A DNA stretch of 64,000 bases from Thermosynechococcaceae cyanobacterium Okahandja (GCA_041530395.1 CP136945.1:186001-250000), one strand, 5' to 3'; shown: positions 16,875 through 27,968, numbered from the stretch's first letter. Numbers and translations are program-made. The notes: generated by a model not told the origin, from the sequence alone.

Positions 16875-19076
16875 ATGACAGCGGTAACCTCGGTGCCCAG
16901 CTTCTGTGAAGGAATTCAGTACTTTGGCGCGGACTGGCCAGACTGGCAGCGCTACGGGCAATCCCCCCTCCTCAGCGCCGAGCAACCCGCGCTTGCGGAT
17001 CTCGAGGCTCCAGCCGCCGCTTACCAAACGCTCCTTTACGCCGATGCCCTGCGGTACTTGATTTTGCAAATGACCGCCAGTAAAGCTTCGGGGCATCCTG
17101 GGGGCTTTGCCAGCCAAGCGGAAGCCTATGCTGCCCTGGTAATGCTGGGGCACAAAAATATCATTACCGAAGTGGGGCACCACGCTCCTGGGTTTTATGC
17201 GGCCATGTTCTTGGATCGATCCCTTGAGCAAATGGGCATTCAGACGGTGCAGGATCTGCGCGATCGCTTCCGCGAAAAGCATGGGCTATTAGGGCATCTC
17301 TCCGGCTATATTCCGGGGATTTTAGCGCCAGCGGGGCCGCTGGGGCAGGGGCAGCACTTTGCCATGGCTGCCGCGTGGTTGCACCGCACCACCCTATTCC
17401 CCTTCACATTGGGGGATGGCGGTTTGGGGGAACCCTACGTAATGAGCAGTATGGCTCACTTCCATACCGCGTTTCCCGAGGTGACCAATTTCTTGCCGGT
17501 GCTGGTGTGGAACGGCTTTAGCCAAGAGCACCACAGTATGGTCTCCCTAAAAAGTAACCGCGAAATGATGGCCTACTGGCACGGTCATGGCTTCGAGGAA
17601 GTGGTGCTGGTAGATGCCAAGGATTTTGATGATGCTAACCAGCCCGGTGATTATGTGGATAGCACCCTTTTCTCCTTTGGCCAGCGACTTGCCTTCATGA
17701 AAGCGGTACTCTTGGGGGTACAGGAAGCGGCGCGATCGGCTCTGTCTGGTAAGCTCACGGTCTTGATCCTCAAGCAACTCAAAGGGGCAGGGGTACACGC
17801 CAAAGGGGCTAAATCCCACAATCTGTACGCCCAGCACACCCTAGAGAATGCCGATATTGTCAGCGCCCTGAAAGCGCGTGCCCTTTCCCCCGCCGCTTGG
17901 GCACTGGTGCGCCAGAACTGCGAAGCCGCCGCCGGTGGCCCCGCCGCTCAGGTGGTTGTGACGGAGCAGGTGCTAGAGCTGCCGTCCCTAGGGGAGATTC
18001 CCCTTGAGGCTTACGAGTTGGGAGACTCTAAGGTGGCCACGACGGCCATGGGTCGTATGGTGGCAGAGGTGGGGCAGCGCGATCGCCGCTATCTGGTCAC
18101 CAATGCCGATGGCAACGAAGCCTCGGGAATTGGCAACATTAACCAAGCCCTAAAAATTATTCACCCCACCCGTGATGCCCTTTACAACCAAGAGCCGCAG
18201 GGACAGGTGTATGAACCCCTGAGCGAAGATGCCTGTGCGGGCTTGGCGGCAGGGCTGTGTTTGATGGGCAGCCGCAGCCTCTGGTGCTCCTACGAGTCCT
18301 TTGCCATTAATGGCCTACCCATTTGGCAGACGGTGACCCAAGCAATGGCGGAACTGCGCCGTCCCACGCCAGCAACGGTGACCCTCTATACCGCCGGTGC
18401 CCTCGAGCAAGGGCGCAACGGCTGGACGCACCAGCGCCCGGAAATTGAAGCCTATTATGGGGCGTTGCTACGCAATGGCAATGTGTTTGTGCTGTTTCCG
18501 CCGGATGCCAACAGTATCCAAGTATGCTACCGCTGGGCACTCACTGCTCAGAATAAGGGGGTTGCCATCTTTGCCAGCAAAACGCCGCTGCCGGTGCGCA
18601 CCACGTTTGCCCAAACCGAGCAGGCCTTGGTTGAAGGGGCTATGACCCTCTACGAATCCGCCAGTGGGCGTGCCACCCTCGTTCTGGCGGTGCTTGGCGA
18701 TATGATTCTGAATCCGGTGTATGGGGCGGTACCGACCCTAGAAGCGGCAGGCTATCGGGTACGCATTGTTTCGGTGGTGAATCCGCGGCGCTTGTACCGA
18801 CCCAGTGATGTGGCTTGGCAAACCTGTGCTGAGCCGGATGATGGGTTTGCTGATGCCGCCACATTTGAGCGTCTTTTTGGCGGCGATGCCCTCTTGGCCA
18901 TTACCGGCGGAGCGGCTGCTCTGCTCGAGCCGGTGCTGCTGCGTGCCATCTGCCCACGGGATCTACTGGCGTGGCAGCGGGGTGAAACCACCGCCAGTGC
19001 TACTGAACTGATGGCCTACAATGGCCTGACCCCCGAGGCCATTTGCGATCGCGCCCATAGCCTCGTCAAACCATAG
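16875..19076 (+). CDS. Phosphoketolase-like thiamine-diphosphate enzyme
   Basis: Encodes 733 residues. The first half holds a TPP-binding pattern: SGYIPGILAPAGPLGQGQHF, then LGDGGLGEPYVMSSM and, about 30 residues on, VLVWNGF. The second half has LSEDACAGLAAGL, NGWTHQRPEIEAYY and FPPDANSIQVCY, which line up with phosphoketolase motifs (LSEHxCEGWLEG, NGFTHQDPG, LPPDAN). It is shorter than the usual xylulose-5-phosphate phosphoketolase (about 800) and several canonical segments differ, so substrate and reaction are uncertain; a transketolase-type activity is the alternative. The ATG at 16875 is preferred over an in-frame TTG at 16860. It lies 30 bases before bciB, so the two genes probably share a transcript. 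Confidence 0.65.
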   Translation: MTAVTSVPSFCEGIQYFGADWPDWQRYGQSPLLSAEQPALADLEAPAAAYQTLLYADALRYLILQMTASKASGHPGGFASQAEAYAALVMLGHKNIITEVGHHAPGFYAAMFLDRSLEQMGIQTVQDLRDRFREKHGLLGHLSGYIPGILAPAGPLGQGQHFAMAAAWLHRTTLFPFTLGDGGLGEPYVMSSMAHFHTAFPEVTNFLPVLVWNGFSQEHHSMVSLKSNREMMAYWHGHGFEEVVLVDAKDFDDANQPGDYVDSTLFSFGQRLAFMKAVLLGVQEAARSALSGKLTVLILKQLKGAGVHAKGAKSHNLYAQHTLENADIVSALKARALSPAAWALVRQNCEAAAGGPAAQVVVTEQVLELPSLGEIPLEAYELGDSKVATTAMGRMVAEVGQRDRRYLVTNADGNEASGIGNINQALKIIHPTRDALYNQEPQGQVYEPLSEDACAGLAAGLCLMGSRSLWCSYESFAINGLPIWQTVTQAMAELRRPTPATVTLYTAGALEQGRNGWTHQRPEIEAYYGALLRNGNVFVLFPPDANSIQVCYRWALTAQNKGVAIFASKTPLPVRTTFAQTEQALVEGAMTLYESASGRATLVLAVLGDMILNPVYGAVPTLEAAGYRVRIVSVVNPRRLYRPSDVAWQTCAEPDDGFADAATFERLFGGDALLAITGGAAALLEPVLLRAICPRDLLAWQRGETTASATELMAYNGLTPEAICDRAHSLVKP

Positions 19077-19106
19077 CCCTTGACCTCCTCTGCTCAGGAC
19101 GTTCTG

Positions 19107-20297
19107 ATGACAACGGATCACAAAAAAGCACGTGCCCTCAAGCCCGGTAGCCGTCGCCCCGCCAAAGCGCTCTGTAGTGAGTGTGGCCTGTGTAACACCT
19201 ACTATATCCACTACGTCAAGGAGGCCTGTGCCTTTTTGAACCAGCAGTTTGAGGCCCTCGAAACCCAAGCCCACGGGCGATCGCGCCACCTCGAGAACTG
19301 GGATGAGTGCTATTTTGGCGTTCACACCCACATGCTGGCGGCCCGTAAAACCGAACCCATTGCGGGGGCACAGTGGACCGGCATTGTCAGCAGTATTGCC
19401 ATTGCCATGCTCGAGTCTGGACGGGTGGAAGGAGTCGTCTGCGTTCAAAATAGCGAGAGCGATCGCTTTACCCCCAAGCCGGTGATTGCCCGCAACCGCG
19501 CCGAGATTTTAGCCGCACGGGTGAATAAACCCACCCTGTCCCCTAATTTATCGGTGCTGGAGGACGTCGAACGCTCCGGCCTCAAGCGACTACTGGTCAT
19601 TGGCGTAGGCTGCCAAATCCAAGCCCTGCGAGCGGTGCAGGATAAACTAGGGCTAGAGAAACTCTACGTGTTGGGCACCCCCTGCGTTGATAACGTCACC
19701 CGGGCGGGGCTGCAAAAATTCCTTGAGACCACCAGCCGCTCCCCCGATACGGTGGTCTATTACGAGTTCATGCAGGATTTTCGGGTGCACTTTAAGCACA
19801 GTGATGGTTCAACAGAAACGGTGCCCTTTTTTGGCCTCAAGACCAATCAACTCAAGGATGTGTTTGCCCCCTCCTGCATGAGTTGCTTTGACTATGTGAA
19901 TGGCCTTGCTGACTTAGTGGTGGGATACATGGGGGCACCCTTTGGCTGGCAGTGGCTGGTGGTGCGCAACGCCCTTGGTCAAGAAATGCTGGACTTGGTA
20001 CAGGATCAGCTTGAGACGCAGCCGGTCATGAGCCGGGGCGATCGCCATGCCGCCGTGCAGCAGAGCATTCCTGCCTACGATCAGGGGGTAACGTTGCCGA
20101 TGTGGGCGGCGCAGTTAATGGGGCTAGTGATAGAGCGGCTCGGGCCAAAGGGGTTGGAGTATGCCCGCTTTTCCATTGACTCCCACTTTACCCGCAACTA
20201 CTTATTCGTGCGGCGCAACTATCCGGCCAAGCTGGCTGCCCATGTGCCCGCCTTTGCCCAAAAGATTGTGGCGCAGTACCAATTACCGCGCACCTAG
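19107..20297 (+). CDS. bciB: Divinyl chlorophyllide a 8-vinyl-reductase, ferredoxin type (BciB)
   Basis: Encodes 396 residues of the FrhB-like flavin/iron-sulfur family. CSECGLCNTYYIHYVKEAC near the N-terminus and FAPSCMSCFDYVNGLADLVV later provide cysteines for [4Fe-4S] clusters. The full-length pattern matches cyanobacterial BciB (Slr1923 type), which reduces the 8-vinyl group during chlorophyll a synthesis with electrons from ferredoxin. The plant relative HCAR, acting on hydroxymethyl chlorophyll a, is the main alternative but is unlikely here. The ATG at 19107 has AGGA at 19096-19099; a TTG at 19080 is in frame. It follows the phosphoketolase-like gene closely. Confidence 0.88.
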   Translation: MTTDHKKARALKPGSRRPAKALCSECGLCNTYYIHYVKEACAFLNQQFEALETQAHGRSRHLENWDECYFGVHTHMLAARKTEPIAGAQWTGIVSSIAIAMLESGRVEGVVCVQNSESDRFTPKPVIARNRAEILAARVNKPTLSPNLSVLEDVERSGLKRLLVIGVGCQIQALRAVQDKLGLEKLYVLGTPCVDNVTRAGLQKFLETTSRSPDTVVYYEFMQDFRVHFKHSDGSTETVPFFGLKTNQLKDVFAPSCMSCFDYVNGLADLVVGYMGAPFGWQWLVVRNALGQEMLDLVQDQLETQPVMSRGDRHAAVQQSIPAYDQGVTLPMWAAQLMGLVIERLGPKGLEYARFSIDSHFTRNYLFVRRNYPAKLAAHVPAFAQKIVAQYQLPRT

Positions 20298-20412
20298 CGG
20301 GCTAGCGACCCTGCGCCTTGGCATTCTTGGCCGCTGATCTTGCCATGGCACTGCCCTTCTATGGCATTCTGAAAGGGAGATTGTTATCCCCCAGTTGGCA
20401 TGAGAGCACCCT

Positions 20413-21620
20413 ATGCAAACCCTGCCTAATCCAGTTCAAGCTGCTCCGGTAGAAACGGCGATTGTGCGGCGCAAGACCCGCCCCGTGCCGGTGGGAGCCA
20501 TCACCATTGGCGGTGGACATCCGGTAGCAGTGCAGTCAATGATTAACGAAGACACCCTTGACATTGAAGGATCCGTTGCTGCCATTCGCCGCCTGCACGA
20601 AATTGGCTGTGAAATTGTGCGGGTGACCGTGCCCAGCCTTGCCCATGCCAAAGCCATGGAGGAGATTCGCGATCGCCTCTACAAAACCTATCAGCCCGTC
20701 CCCCTCGTGGCAGATGTGCACCACAACGGCATGAAAATTGCCTTGGAGGTAGCTAAATACGTGGATAACGTCCGCATCAATCCGGGGCTGTACGTGTTTG
20801 AAAAGCCCAAGGGCGATCGCACCGAATACTCCGCCGCCGAATTTGCCGAAATTGGTGCCAAAATTCGCGAAACCCTTGAACCCCTCGTGATCTCGCTGCG
20901 GGATCAGGGGAAATCCATGCGCATTGGGGTGAACCACGGCTCCTTGGCGGAGCGCATGCTTTTTACCTACGGCGACACCCCCGAAGGCATGGTGGAATCG
21001 GCCTTAGAGTTTATCCGCATTTGCGAATCGTTGAACTTTTATAACCTTGAAATTTCCCTGAAAGCCTCGCGAGTGCCGGTGATGATTGCCGCCAACCGGC
21101 TGATGGTCAAGCGCATGGATGAGTTGGGGATGGACTACCCCCTCCACCTTGGCGTCACCGAAGCGGGGGATGGCGAGTACGGACGGATTAAGTCAACCGC
21201 AGGCATTGCCACCCTCTTGGCCGAGGGCATTGGCGATACCATTCGCGTCTCGCTCACGGAAGCCCCCGAAAAGGAAATTCCCGTGTGCTACGGCATTTTG
21301 CAAGCCCTAGGACTGCGGCGCACAATGGTAGAGTACGTGGCCTGTCCCTCCTGCGGTCGCACCCTCTTTAACCTTGAGGAAGTGCTGCACAAGGTTCGGG
21401 ACGCCACCAAGCATTTAACGGGTTTGAATATTGCGGTGATGGGCTGCATTGTCAACGGCCCCGGGGAAATGGCCGATGCCGACTACGGCTATGTGGGTAA
21501 GCAGCCGGGCTATATCTCCCTCTACCGCGGTCGCCAAGAGGTGAAAAAAGTCCCTGAATCGGAAGGGGTTGCGGCCCTGATCGAACTCATTAAAGCCGAT
21601 GGCCAATGGGTTGATCCCCA

Positions 21621-21624
<4 letters not shown>
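20413..21624 (+). CDS. ispG: 4-hydroxy-3-methylbut-2-enyl diphosphate synthase IspG
   Basis: Encodes 403 residues of the penultimate enzyme of the MEP isoprenoid pathway, which reductively opens the cyclodiphosphate with a [4Fe-4S] cluster fed by ferredoxin. The N-terminal TIM-barrel start [16 protein letters not shown] is typical. The C-terminal cluster ligands are in [16 protein letters not shown] and [19 protein letters not shown]. Products feed carotenoids, the chlorophyll phytyl tail and plastoquinone. The ATG at 20413 fits the family N-terminus. The carbonic anhydrase gene overlaps its stop by four bases (ATGA). Confidence 0.96.
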
Positions 21625-22576
<952 letters not shown>

Positions 22577-22628
22577 GCCACAATTATTTACTTTCCGTAA
22601 TGGTTTTTAAGGGCGATCGCCAAAAACC

Positions 22629-22672
22629 TGTAGCTTAAGATACAGTTTCCCTAGATAACGTCCCCTTAACCT
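22629..22672 (+). promoter_or_regulatory. NtcA-activated promoter of the urt operon
   Basis: TGTAGCTTAAGATACA at 22629-22644 is a perfect GTA-N8-TAC NtcA site (GTA 22630-22632, TAC 22641-22643). TAACCT at 22667-22672 fits the TAN3T -10 box, 23 bases after the site. This is the canonical class II NtcA layout, with the site centre about 41.5 bases before the inferred start near 22678. NtcA control of urt is known in other cyanobacteria, so urea uptake should rise when ammonium is scarce. Confidence 0.85.
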
Positions 22673-22710
22673 ATGGGAGATTATTGCTGATAAATGAGAT
22701 AGCAATCCCC

Positions 22711-24021
22711 ATGGCTCAACAATTTGGACTTGGACGACGTAAATTTATTGTGTATGGCTCTGCCGCCTTGGGAACGAGCCTGTTAATTAAAGGGTGTGCT
22801 CCGGCCACGGAAACGGGGGATGGCGGCACAACCGCAGGCGGTGGTGAAACGATTAAAGTCGGTATTTTGCACTCCCTCAGCGGCACCATGGCCATCAGTG
22901 AAAAAAGCGTGGTGGATGCCACCCAACTTGCCATTGATGAAATTAATAGTGCCGGCGGTGTCCTTGGTAAGCAAATCGAGCCAATCCTCGAAGACGGTGC
23001 CTCCGACTGGCCCACCTTTGCCGAAAAAGCCACGAAACTGATTGACCAAGACCAAGTCGTTGTTGTCTTTGGCTGCTGGACTTCGGCCTCCCGCAAGGCA
23101 GTACTACCGGTGTTTGAGGCCAAAAATCATATGCTTTGGTATCCGGTGCAGTACGAAGGCCAAGAGTGCTCCAAAAACATCTTCTACACCGGGGCTGCCC
23201 CAAACCAGCAAATTGAACCCGCCGTGGATTGGTTGCTCGAGAACAAGGGCAATAAGTTCTTCTTGGTGGGGTCGGACTACGTCTTCCCGCGGACGGCCAA
23301 TACGATTATCAAAGCGCAACTGGCGGCCAAGGGGGGTGAAACCGTTGGCGAGGACTACCTGCCCCTTGGTAATACCGAAGTGACCCCCATCATTACCAAG
23401 ATCCGTTCGGCCCTGCCCGATGGTGGTGTAATCTTTAATACCCTCAACGGCGACAGTAACGTGGCCTTCTTTAAGCAGCTACAGGGGGCCGGTCTAACAC
23501 CCGATAAATACCCCACCATGTCCGTGAGTATTGCCGAAGAGGAAGTGCAAGCCATTGGCGTAGAGTACCTCAAAGGGCACTACGCGGCGTGGAACTACTT
23601 CATGACCGTTGACACCCCCAAAAACACATCCTTTGTGGAGGCCTTCAAAGCAAAATTCGGTGAAAACCGGGTCACTAACGATCCCATGGAGTCCGCTTAT
23701 ATTGCCGTTAACCTGTGGAAGCAAGCGGTGGAGCAGGCGGGCACTGCCGACGATCTCGAAAAAGTGCGCCAGGCTGCCATTGGCCAAGCGTTTGATGCGC
23801 CCCAAGGGCTGGTGAAGATGTTCCCCAACCACCATATCTCGCAGACGGTGCGGATTGGCGAAGTGGGCGACGACGGTCTCTTCAAAATTATTTACTCCAC
23901 ACCCCAGCCGGTGGATCCGCTGCCTTGGAACCAGTTTGTGGCCGAAACCAAAGGCTTTACCTGTGACTGGACGCGCACCGATGTGGATAACCCAGGTCAA
24001 TTCAAGATGGAAGGGGCATAA
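22711..24021 (+). CDS. urtA: Urea ABC transporter substrate-binding lipoprotein UrtA
   Basis: Encodes 436 residues of the periplasmic urea receptor. The N-terminus has a twin-arginine-like GRRKFIVYG followed by a short hydrophobic stretch and LLIKGC, whose cysteine is the likely lipid anchor. The body is a branched-chain amino-acid-receptor fold: [20 protein letters not shown] at the start, then [16 protein letters not shown] and [20 protein letters not shown], as in UrtA of other cyanobacteria. The ATG at 22711 is preferred over an in-frame TTG at 22684. It leads the operon urtABCDE and lies 102 bases before urtB. Confidence 0.94.
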   Translation: MAQQFGLGRRKFIVYGSAALGTSLLIKGCAPATETGDGGTTAGGGETIKVGILHSLSGTMAISEKSVVDATQLAIDEINSAGGVLGKQIEPILEDGASDWPTFAEKATKLIDQDQVVVVFGCWTSASRKAVLPVFEAKNHMLWYPVQYEGQECSKNIFYTGAAPNQQIEPAVDWLLENKGNKFFLVGSDYVFPRTANTIIKAQLAAKGGETVGEDYLPLGNTEVTPIITKIRSALPDGGVIFNTLNGDSNVAFFKQLQGAGLTPDKYPTMSVSIAEEEVQAIGVEYLKGHYAAWNYFMTVDTPKNTSFVEAFKAKFGENRVTNDPMESAYIAVNLWKQAVEQAGTADDLEKVRQAAIGQAFDAPQGLVKMFPNHHISQTVRIGEVGDDGLFKIIYSTPQPVDPLPWNQFVAETKGFTCDWTRTDVDNPGQFKMEGA

Positions 24022-24123
24022 TCTGGCCGTTTGGTAGCTTAAAAAACAGTTTGTGCCACTGCGACCGTTGACGATGAATGTTAACTGTTGGCGGTGGCGC
24101 TTTAACCTTAACTGCGTGTAGCC

Positions 24124-25281
24124 ATGACGTTTTTGCTTGAGAGCCTCTTTAATGGCATGAGTATTGGTGCCGTCCTGCTGTTGGCGGCCTTGGGCTTAGC
24201 CATTGTCTTTGGCATTATGGGGGTCATTAATCTGGCCCACGGCGAACTGATGATGCTGGGAGCCTACACCACCTTTGTGGTGCAAAATGGCTTTCGCGCC
24301 TTGGGCGACGGCTGGTTTGACTGGTACCTGCTGGTGGCAGTGCCCTTGGCGTTTGTTTTGGCGGCGGCGGTTGGGGTCATTCTGGAGCGGGGGGTCATTC
24401 GCTACCTCTACGGTCGCCCCCTTGAAACCCTCTTGGCTACGTGGGGAGTAAGTTTGATTTTGCAGCAGTTGGTACGTAGCATAAGCTGGCAAATGACGCT
24501 GCAAATTGGCCTCTTTTGTCTGCTGTTTTTTGGCGGGTTGTGGCTGCTGAAGGGGCGCGCCATCTCTCAACGCTGGCAGGGCTGGGTCACCCCGGTCTTA
24601 CTGGTGCTATCGGTGGGCATTGGTTTGACAGCGGGGGTGGCCGTTGGTGGTGCGGCGGGCTTGGCAGTGACGAAGCCGTGGTTTGGTGCCCAAGGGGTGG
24701 ATGTGACTGCACCCAGTTGGTTGCGGGCTGGGGTGAACGCCTTTGGGGTGCAATTTCCCTTTGTGCGCTTGTTTATTATTGCCCTGACGGCGGTGTGCCT
24801 TGTGGCGATTTATCTGTTTTTGTTGCGATCGCAGTGGGGGCTGCGCATTCGCGCCGTGACCCAAAACCGCAGTATGAGTGCTTGCTTGGGCATTCCTACC
24901 CAAACCGTGGATGCCCTCACGTTTGCCCTTGGCTCTGGCTTGGCCGGCATTGCCGGCTGTGCCATTAGTTTGCTGGGGTCGGTTAGCCCCAACACGGGGC
25001 AGAACTATATTGTCGATGCCTTTATGGTGGTGGTGGTAGGCGGCGTTGGCAAAATTGTCGGCTCGATTGTGGCCGCGCTGGGAATTGGGTTTGTGAACTA
25101 CGTCATTGGCTCTGGGCTATTGACCCGCTTTTTAAGCCCCGACACGGGCCTTTATAGTTTCTTTGAGTTTTTTGCCAGTACCAGTATGGCGCGGGTGATG
25201 GTCTTTATTTTAATCATTGCTTTCTTGCAGATTCGCCCCGCCGGTTTATTCCCGCAAAAAGGACGTACGGTCGATGCCTAA
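24124..25281 (+). CDS. urtB: Urea ABC transporter permease UrtB
   Basis: Encodes 385 residues with about eight hydrophobic segments of the LivH type. GIMGVINLAHGELMMLGAYT near the N-terminus and GLRIRAVTQNRSMSACLGI in the cytoplasmic loop (the ATPase-contact region) are characteristic. PNTGQNYIVDAFMVVVVGGV is typical near the C-terminus. Together with UrtC it forms the membrane channel for urea. The middle segment around 24520-24700 is longer than in LivH, as usual for UrtB. Its stop overlaps the urtC start by 8 bases. Confidence 0.93.
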   Translation: MTFLLESLFNGMSIGAVLLLAALGLAIVFGIMGVINLAHGELMMLGAYTTFVVQNGFRALGDGWFDWYLLVAVPLAFVLAAAVGVILERGVIRYLYGRPLETLLATWGVSLILQQLVRSISWQMTLQIGLFCLLFFGGLWLLKGRAISQRWQGWVTPVLLVLSVGIGLTAGVAVGGAAGLAVTKPWFGAQGVDVTAPSWLRAGVNAFGVQFPFVRLFIIALTAVCLVAIYLFLLRSQWGLRIRAVTQNRSMSACLGIPTQTVDALTFALGSGLAGIAGCAISLLGSVSPNTGQNYIVDAFMVVVVGGVGKIVGSIVAALGIGFVNYVIGSGLLTRFLSPDTGLYSFFEFFASTSMARVMVFILIIAFLQIRPAGLFPQKGRTVDA

Positions 25282-26446
25282 GTTACCCAAGCTATCGTTT
25301 CCCAAGCATCGCATTAGTGTGCCAGAACTGGGGGTGGTGGGGGCTATTGCCTTGGTGCTGGTCTTTATCATGCCCCTTGTGCTGCCCGGCTTTCGCTTGG
25401 ATCTGCTGCATCGCTTTTTGGCACTGGCGATCGTGGCTCTTGGTATTGACCTGATTTGGGGCTTTACGGGTCTCCTGAGTTTGGGGCACGGCATTTTCTT
25501 TGCCTTGGGCGGCTACGCGATCGCCATGCACATTAAGCTGCAAGTCCCGGCTAGTGCCACCAATCCCCTACCCGATTTTATGACCCTGTATGGGGTCACG
25601 GAGTTGCCGTGGTTTTGGTATCCGTTTTACTCCTTTGCCTTTGCCGTAGCGGCGGTGGTCCTCATTCCGGCTCTGTTGGGGGCAGTTCTGGGGTATCTGG
25701 TATTTCGCAACCGCATTCGCGGCGTGTATTTTTCCATCCTGACCCAAGCCGCCATTATTGTCTTTTTTAACTTTTTTAACGGCCAGCAAAAGCTCTTTAA
25801 CGGCACCAATGGCCTCACCGACTTTCAAACCCTGTTGGGGGTGCCGGTACGGGATGCCCAAACCCAGTACTGGTTTTACGTGCTCACGGTGGTCTTTCTG
25901 GTGCTGGCCTATTTACTCTGCCGCTGGCTGACCATGGGGCGGTTTGGTCGCCTGTTGATAGCCATTCGCGATGATGAAGCGCGGGTGCGTTTCTCCGGCT
26001 ACAACCCCACCAGTTACAAGGTATTAGTGTTTGCCATTTCGGCGGCACTGGCGGGTATTGGCGGTGCCTTTTTTACCCTGCGCACGGGCATTATTTCTCC
26101 GCGGGCAATGGATATTGCCTTTTCGATTGAAATGGTGATCTGGGTGGCGGTGGGGGGGCGTGCCAGCCTAATTGGCGCCATTTTGGGGGCGCTGCTGGTG
26201 AATTTTGCCCGTAGTCTGTTGAGCGAGCAGTTTGCCGATATTTGGCTCTTTTTTCAGGGGGCGCTGTTCCTCATTGTTGTGCTGGCTCTGCCTACGGGTA
26301 TTGTCGGCTGGGTGCGCAACGACAGTCGCCAATTTTTCGCCAAGCTGTTGGGGCGACCGCAACCGGTGGCTACCTACCCCGAATTGGAGCTGGATCCAGA
26401 GATACAGTACGAGCGTGAAGTTCTCGGGCAGGAGGGCAAACACTAA
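25274..26446 (+). CDS. urtC: Urea ABC transporter permease UrtC
   Basis: Encodes 390 residues of the LivM type, with about nine membrane spans. LIWGFTGLLSLGHGIFFALG early and AIRDDEARVRFSGYNPTSYK in the ATPase-contact loop are family hallmarks. FSIEMVIWVAVGGRASLIGA lies near the C-terminus. The ATG at 25274 (MPKLPKLSFPKH) sits inside the end of urtB, implying translational coupling; an upstream GTG/TTG frame opening would be buried deeper in urtB. It pairs with UrtB as the second permease subunit in the cytoplasmic membrane. Confidence 0.93.
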   Translation: MPKLPKLSFPKHRISVPELGVVGAIALVLVFIMPLVLPGFRLDLLHRFLALAIVALGIDLIWGFTGLLSLGHGIFFALGGYAIAMHIKLQVPASATNPLPDFMTLYGVTELPWFWYPFYSFAFAVAAVVLIPALLGAVLGYLVFRNRIRGVYFSILTQAAIIVFFNFFNGQQKLFNGTNGLTDFQTLLGVPVRDAQTQYWFYVLTVVFLVLAYLLCRWLTMGRFGRLLIAIRDDEARVRFSGYNPTSYKVLVFAISAALAGIGGAFFTLRTGIISPRAMDIAFSIEMVIWVAVGGRASLIGAILGALLVNFARSLLSEQFADIWLFFQGALFLIVVLALPTGIVGWVRNDSRQFFAKLLGRPQPVATYPELELDPEIQYEREVLGQEGKH

Positions 26447-26448
26447 CC

Positions 26449-27219
26449 GTGGCAGCACCGATTCTGGAAATTGAGGATCTCACTGTTAGCTTTGATGGCT
26501 TTAATGCCCTGAATCACCTTTCGTTTCAGATGGAAACGGGCGAACTCAGGGTGATCATTGGCCCCAATGGGGCGGGCAAAACCACGTTTTTGGATGTCAT
26601 TACCGGCAAGGTCAAGCCCACGCAGGGACGGGTGCTGTTCAAAGGCCACAACCTGCGCCGCTACAGCGAGGATCAAATTGCCCGCCTCGGTATTGGGCGC
26701 AAGTTTCAAACCCCGCGAGTCTATCTCAATTTAACGGTACGGGAAAACTTAGAATTGGCCGGCTCGCAGCAAAAAGGGGTGCTCTCGACCCTGTTTCACC
26801 CATCCCCTAAAAATGAACGGGAACGCATCCAGACCCTCATTGAAACCATTGGCCTGCGACCCAAGGCTAATTTTCCGGCAGGCTTGCTCTCCCACGGTGA
26901 AAAGCAATGGCTTGAGATTGGGATGCTGGTGGCGCAATCGCCCGATCTATTGCTGGTGGATGAACCGGTGGCCGGTCTCACGGATGAAGAAACCCATCTC
27001 ACCGGCGAGCTACTGGTGGCACTCGCGGAAAGCCATTCCATTATTGTGATTGAACACGATATGGAGTTTGTCCGCCAAATTGCCCGAACCGTCACGGTGC
27101 TGCATGAAGGCTCAGTGCTGTGCCAAGGCTCGATTGAAGAGGTGCAGAACGACCCCCGCGTCATTGAAGTCTATTTGGGCGCACCCCTTGAAGAACCTAC
27201 GTCTCAGAAACAGCCATGA
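26449..27219 (+). CDS. urtD: Urea ABC transporter ATPase UrtD
   Basis: Encodes 256 residues, LivG type. Walker A is GPNGAGKTTFLDVITG, the signature region is LLSHGEKQWLEIGM (a variant of LSGGQ, usual in UrtD), Walker B is DLLLVDEPVAGLTDEE, and the H-loop is IEHDMEFVR. It powers urea transport from the cytoplasmic side as a heterodimer with UrtE. The start is a GTG at 26449, two bases after the urtC stop, preceded by GGAGG near 26431. Its stop overlaps the urtE ATG by four bases. Confidence 0.94.
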   Translation: MAAPILEIEDLTVSFDGFNALNHLSFQMETGELRVIIGPNGAGKTTFLDVITGKVKPTQGRVLFKGHNLRRYSEDQIARLGIGRKFQTPRVYLNLTVRENLELAGSQQKGVLSTLFHPSPKNERERIQTLIETIGLRPKANFPAGLLSHGEKQWLEIGMLVAQSPDLLLVDEPVAGLTDEETHLTGELLVALAESHSIIVIEHDMEFVRQIARTVTVLHEGSVLCQGSIEEVQNDPRVIEVYLGAPLEEPTSQKQP

Positions 27220-27968
27220 CTCGTGTTGATCATTACCCTTTACCCACGACTGCGGTGGCCGCCGATTGGATGCTGCGGGTGCGTGGCCTGAACGTTTATT
27301 ACGGGGAAAGCCATATCTTGCGGGATATTGATCTGAGTGTACCGACGGGTAAGATGGTGTGCCTGATTGGCCGCAATGGTGTTGGTAAAACAACGCTATT
27401 AAAAACGATTATTGGCCTGCTCAAGCCCCGCCAAGGGGAACTGGTGTGTCAAGAGCAGTCGTTACTGCCGCTGCGGCCTGATCAGCGGGCAAAGCTGGGG
27501 ATTGGCTATGTGCCCCAAGGCCGTGAGGTGATTCCGCGGCTGACGGTCAAGGAAAATTTGCTCCTCGGGCTAGAGGCGCGCCCGTGTCCGGCCCGTCACA
27601 CGGAGATCCCTGACGACATTTTTGAACTGTTTCCGGTGCTCAAGAAAATGCTGCACCGTATGGGGGGGGATCTCAGCGGCGGCCAGCAGCAACAGTTGGC
27701 GATCGCCCGTGCCTTGATGGGGGAACCGAAGCTATTGCTGTTGGATGAACCCACCGAAGGCATTCAGCCCTCGATTATTTTGGAAATTGAAGCGGCGGTG
27801 CGGCGGATTATTGCCGCCCGTGGCATTTCTGTGCTGTTGGTAGAGCAGCACCTCCACTTTGTGCGGGAAGCGGACTGGTACTACGCCATGCAAAAGGGGG
27901 GCATTGTGGCCTCTGGCCCAACCAATGAGTTGAGTCAGGATGTGATTCAGCGCTTTTTAGCTGTCTAG
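27216..27968 (+). CDS. urtE: Urea ABC transporter ATPase UrtE
   Basis: Encodes 250 residues, LivF type. Walker A is GRNGVGKTTLLKTI, the signature is LSGGQQQQLAIARAL, Walker B is LLLLDEPTEGIQPS, and the H-loop is VEQHLHFV. The GYVPQGREVIPRLTV segment is typical of UrtE and LivF. About 18 residues precede the usual start of the domain. It ends the urt operon. The last 12 bases overlap the end of the convergent ExbB-like gene, so the two transcripts collide here. Confidence 0.94.
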   Translation: MTRVDHYPLPTTAVAADWMLRVRGLNVYYGESHILRDIDLSVPTGKMVCLIGRNGVGKTTLLKTIIGLLKPRQGELVCQEQSLLPLRPDQRAKLGIGYVPQGREVIPRLTVKENLLLGLEARPCPARHTEIPDDIFELFPVLKKMLHRMGGDLSGGQQQQLAIARALMGEPKLLLLDEPTEGIQPSIILEIEAAVRRIIAARGISVLLVEQHLHFVREADWYYAMQKGGIVASGPTNELSQDVIQRFLAV

